Part shown: positions 34,064 through 37,060 of the stretch, one piece after another | Layout of the letters: each line of letters begins with the position of its first letter | How positions within the stretch are numbered: position 1 is the stretch's first letter | Assembly (NCBI GenBank): GCA_031270945.1 | Contig: JAISWZ010000562.1 | Span: 1 to 37,060, forward strand | Source: Clostridiales bacterium | GTDB taxonomy: Bacteria > Bacillota > Clostridia > Lachnospirales > WQUN01 | Length of the DNA stretch: 37,060 nt | Direction of reading: 5' to 3' | The notes under the pieces: model-generated | Told to the model about the DNA's origin: nothing | The model's database searches: none | What the model saw: only the letters and a program-made list of their open reading frames with translations | Position numbers and translations under genes: made by a program

Positions 34064-35167
34064 TCTAGATTTTCGTTCCCCCAACTTTGCGCAAGCCGAG
34101 GCTTCTCAATCTGGGCCCAAAGAGCCAAGACTATCGAGCCGCCCCGTGTTTCCCACGGCTAATTATCTATTGTATCCAAGGATTGAAATCTTGGCTTTTG
34201 CCAGACGTTTGCATTGCTTCAAGTTCAGGCTCTAACGCCGAATTGCGTAGCGAGGTCGATTATCAGCGTCTCCAGCATGCGCAAATGCCTGGCCTACGAG
34301 TCGAGTTCCGAACCTCTACCCCCAGGACAAGCCAGACAAATCATTGAGTTCCGAACCTCAACCACTTGCCGGGCTTACGGATTTCGCTTGCGGAAACGTG
34401 AGCAAACAGCCCCTCATGGGCGTTTGGCTTTCTGTAAAGGCGATTTCTAGCCTGCCATGATGGCTTAGAGCAATGCTTGTATCCTTGGTCTTTTGTTCAA
34501 CCGTGGATGGTATTAACTGATGAGCGCCAAATGATTGATATTTGCGCCCATTATTAACATGTTGCTTTATCAGACATGCTTATGCCTTTTAGAGCTTTGA
34601 ACCCAGCTAGTGCAGGTCATTGCTTTCAGGCATGAGCGCTTGTACGCGTGTCTCACGTATCATGAAACGTAGGCTTTGAGAGCCGCTTCCCACCTCTTAA
34701 ATTTCTGGAGGGGGGGGGTAGCTCAGTCATCCTATAGCATCAGGATATTGGGTTGGCTTTGCATGCACTTGAAGCGCAATTGTCTGCTGAGTTCCGATAC
34801 CCAGCACTTTCAAAGCTTCAAGCATTTCATTGCCCCTATGGGCTATTTGCAGGAAAACAGGATCTATTGCCTAAAATGTCTAGCACGGTCAAAAGAATCA
34901 TGTTTTGGGTATGGCATAAGTACGCGTGGGACATGGCATTTAAGCCTCTGTCTTTGCGCTGTGCCCAGTCCCAAATCAGGTCAGAAAACGGAATGCTTTG
35001 CCCTTGCCTAGGGTGGTGCATCCAGCGCCTCTCACCTCATCCGGGAGGGGCGTAGTACTTGGGATAAAACTTGCATTTAGCAGTTTATCGTATCCAAGGA
35101 TATTGGAAATAGGTTGGAAATACGATAGACTTATTTCTCGCGAAACTCGGGCTAGCACGTAGTGGCT

Positions 35168-35527
35168 TTGAGGTTTAACTTAAACCCTTTGCCGGGTTTA
35201 TAGGATTTTTTGTGGCTATGTGAACTAAATAAACATTCACAAGGCGAGTATGCTTATCTTTGGGATCTAGCCATGCAAGGCGTGAGATTGCCTTGAGGTT
35301 AGAACCTAAACCCTTTGCCATGTTTACGGGCTTTGTTGTGGCTATGTGAACTAAATAAACATTCACAAAGCGCTTATGCTTATCTTTGGCGCTGTCCTTC
35401 TGGCGGAAGGGGTTGCGCCTTTGGGATCTAGCCGCACAAGGAGTGGTATGGCTTTGAGGTTAAACCTAAACCCTTGGCCAGATTTACTGGCTTTGCTGTA
35501 GTTCTGTGAAAGAAAATAACATTCACA
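35168..35527 (+). repeat. Three tandem copies of a ~130-160 bp module with a conserved hairpin
   Basis: Copies begin TTGAGGTT at 35168, 35293 and 35454, followed by AAACCCTTTGCC-like sequence and a 23-nt block TGTGAACTAAATAAACATTCACA in which TGTGAA pairs with TTCACA. The blocks lie at 35219-35241, 35345-35367 and 35505-35527. Related partial copies occur at 34344, 36110, 36520 and 36963. Confidence 0.7.
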
Positions 35528-36109
35528 GGGCACTTGGCGTTCTGTAAAGGTAATGACTAGCCGGTCTTGATGCCCTATGAATCCAGTGATCTCGAGATCT
35601 AGTGCTACTCTTACTGGTGCTGTTATCAAGGAATCAGGCAAGTCCTCGCAAATCACGCTTGCGGTTCAGCGCTGACCCTTCTGGCTGAAGAGGCTTGCGC
35701 CTTTGGGCTCAGGTGCCTTGTATTACGCATTACAAGGCATTGAGCTCTACCATGTGATTCACTTGGTCGCTTTGAACCCTTGAAAGACAGCTTATCTGAT
35801 TCTTGCATGCGCTTGAAGCGATACAAAAGTCTTTGGGCTTGTCTTGATCTTGAAAGTCCAAGTCAGAAAAAGAAGACTTGAACCCAGGCATTTTTGGAGT
35901 TTAGTGATTCTAACAAGCCACGTGCAGTGCTTGCTCCTGTTGACCTTTGCCCAAAACAGCAACTATCAAGGCGTTTGGCAATCCAGAATGGCCGATTCCA
36001 GTATGCCTTGAGCCTTTGAGAGCTATTTGGAGCAAGTGTCGGAGTTAGGCAAGCGCACGGCATGGCTGAAATAAAACAATTTGCTCTGTTACGGGCTTAG
36101 CTTGTGGAT

Positions 36110-36132
36110 CGTGAACTAAATTAACATTCACA
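36110..36132 (+). repeat. Fourth copy of the 23-nt hairpin block
   Basis: CGTGAACTAAATTAACATTC followed by ACA has the same 23-nt span as the blocks at 35219, 35345 and 35505, again preceded by TACGGGCTTAGCTTGTGG and followed by GGGCGCTTGG. The first half of the module is not clear here. Confidence 0.55.
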
Positions 36133-36665
36133 GGGCGCTTGGCATTCTGAAAAGTGATGCCAGAGCCGTGCTTTAGGTTGCCTGTCCAGGAATCAGGCTG
36201 TGCAAGCGCTGATTATCGCTGTCGGGGCACCGAGATCACATTGAACGCCTCCTACGGTTTAGGAGGTGGGGCAGCTTGTCTGCGCCTATGGCATGATACC
36301 AAAGGCTACATGCTGACACTGATATTGTATCACATTTGCATAGGTTAGCGCTACAAAACTAGAAGCGCTATTTAACCCTAGCATCGCGCTGAACAGGCGA
36401 ACCGATATATCTATCGCATCGCCAAGTTTGGCCTATCCGATAAGCCAATCTCTAAAACGCATTAATGCCTAATTTCCAGGATTAGGAATCGAACCTTCAC
36501 GGGGACAATCAAGACAATGCTTGAGTTCCGAACCTCAAACACCTTGGTCTTTACTTGCCCATGCTGTGTTCTGATGCTCCGCGCTCACAGGATATAAGCC
36601 TTTCAGCGTTCATTAACGCTTTTTTTTCGCAAAATCAGCCTCGCAACGCTAATTGAGTGCACTTA

Positions 36666-36765
36666 GTGCATATCCCAAAATTCCGAAATGGCGCCGGAAA
36701 AATCCTGGCGGATGCTTCAATGCCGGATTTTTCCGGTGCCTCGGATATAATTTTGGGATATGCTC
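36666..36765. repeat. Complete short family-1 element with TTA flanks (best reference copy)
   Basis: GTGCATATCCCAAAATTCCG at the left and AATTTTGGGATATGCTC at the right form the ends. The inner arms GCGCCGGAAAAATCC and GGATTTTTCCGGTGC pair almost perfectly. TTA stands on both sides (36663-36665 and 36766-36768). It matches the truncated copy at 197-274 almost base for base. Confidence 0.9.
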
Positions 36766-36773
36766 TTATGGTT

Positions 36774-36817
36774 TAGCCCTTTAACGTTGCTTGGCCCCAA
36801 GCAAACGTAACGGGCTA
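36774..36817. repeat. Imperfect 44-bp palindrome
   Basis: TAGCCCTTTAACGTTGCTTG is followed after CCCC-type loop sequence by its near-complement CAAGCAAACGTAACGGGCTA (by eye, two or three mismatches). It lies 9 nt after the family-1 element. There is no T-run, so it is not a convincing terminator. Confidence 0.5.
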
Positions 36818-37060
36818 GATTGCAAACGCCTCTCGCACTATTGGGAGGGGCTAAAAAACTAGATAAGCCTTGTATCTAGGGGCTTATCTCATTGCGAAAT
36901 CCTGAAAACCAAAATCATTACTTGCTCGTGAACTTATGGCAAGAGGGTTTCATACTCGTCCTTGAGTTGCAAACCCAAATCACTTGCCTTGTTCTACGGG
37001 CTTTTCTTGGTGATTTACGCGCCACTTAAGGCCTGTCTTTTGGCAGCCAGCCTCGCAAAT

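Larger units (their letters stand above)
30805..37060. other. Gene-free region of decayed repeats upstream of dnaN
   Basis: Over 6.2 kb no frame of more than about 110 codons exists. None of the short frames has a ribosome site, a recognisable domain or a conserved start. No tRNA or rRNA was recognised. The region holds four family-1 elements, a family-2 copy, a 35-bp tandem repeat and a degenerate ~300/590-bp array. It also holds several copies of a module with a conserved 23-nt hairpin. It occupies the place where dnaA and oriC usually lie, but I cannot show an origin from sequence alone. Confidence 0.75.

Noticed and set aside
34299..34365. Repeated GAGTTCCGAACCTC, resembling a tRNA T-loop (GTTCGAATC).
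   Set aside because: The phrase is itself palindromic and part of the repeat modules in this region; no cloverleaf can be built around it.
34705..34765. A run of nine G followed by TAGCTCAGT, like the start of a tRNA gene.
   Set aside because: No complementary C-rich acceptor end, no anticodon stem and no T-loop follow at the right distances. It is at most a chance match or a distant relic.
34047..35055. Short plus-strand frames of 62-111 codons in the gene-free region.
   Set aside because: They overlap each other in several frames, have no ribosome sites and run across repeat modules.

Overview
The window looks like chromosomal DNA from a Gram-positive, low-to-mid GC bacterium, probably Bacillota and most likely Clostridia-like. 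The evidence is the minus-strand order dnaN, recF, remB (DUF370), gyrB, gyrA, which matches the Bacillus-type replication-origin cluster. Strong AGGAGG Shine-Dalgarno sites and many N-terminal double-cysteine zinc-ribbon membrane proteins agree with this. No rRNA, tRNA or CRISPR array was found. The taxonomic call is an inference from gene order and family content.

Layout. Positions 91-4544 hold a promoter and a tightly overlapping operon: an ABC ATPase, two ABC-2 type permeases and a zinc-ribbon membrane protein. Positions 4689-9492 hold further cell-envelope proteins: a Pro/Thr-linker protein, a zinc-ribbon polytopic protein, a soluble double-zinc-ribbon protein and a zinc-ribbon beta-propeller protein. 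Positions 10057-19425 hold two paralogous two-gene cassettes. Each pairs a zinc-ribbon/TM/small-domain protein with a large secreted protein. The two large proteins share their first ~550 residues and carry unrelated C-terminal domains. A third, broken paralogue ends exactly at that shared/variable boundary. Small membrane and lipoprotein genes lie between the cassettes. Positions 19731-22495 hold two decayed ATPase/nuclease-like genes on the minus strand. Positions 23120-30778 hold the gyrA-gyrB-remB-recF-dnaN cluster. GyrA has an extraordinary ~92-residue acidic tail. Positions 30779-37060 hold no convincing gene: 6.3 kb of decayed repeats where dnaA would be expected.

The whole window is peppered with short palindromic elements of at least three families. 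Family 1 is MITE-like, 31-134 bp, with ends GAGCATATCCCAAAATT or GTGCATATCCCAAAATT. It has fourteen recognisable copies, several flanked by TTA or TAA on both sides, and the inner arms differ between copies while still pairing. Family 2 is MITE-like, with 13-bp ends GATTCTGCCGTAA and one copy flanked by a perfect 7-bp duplication. Family 3 is a long imperfect palindrome containing CGGCCCGACTGG and CTGAGGCGG. Family 1 copies sit at gene ends, sometimes completing the stop codon, and in promoter regions.

The best candidate for an undescribed system is the 3.3-19.4 kb cluster of zinc-ribbon membrane proteins with its duplicated, C-terminally swapped secreted partners. The repeat families and the gene desert beside dnaN are the second strong lead. 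All similarity statements were made by eye; no database search was run.
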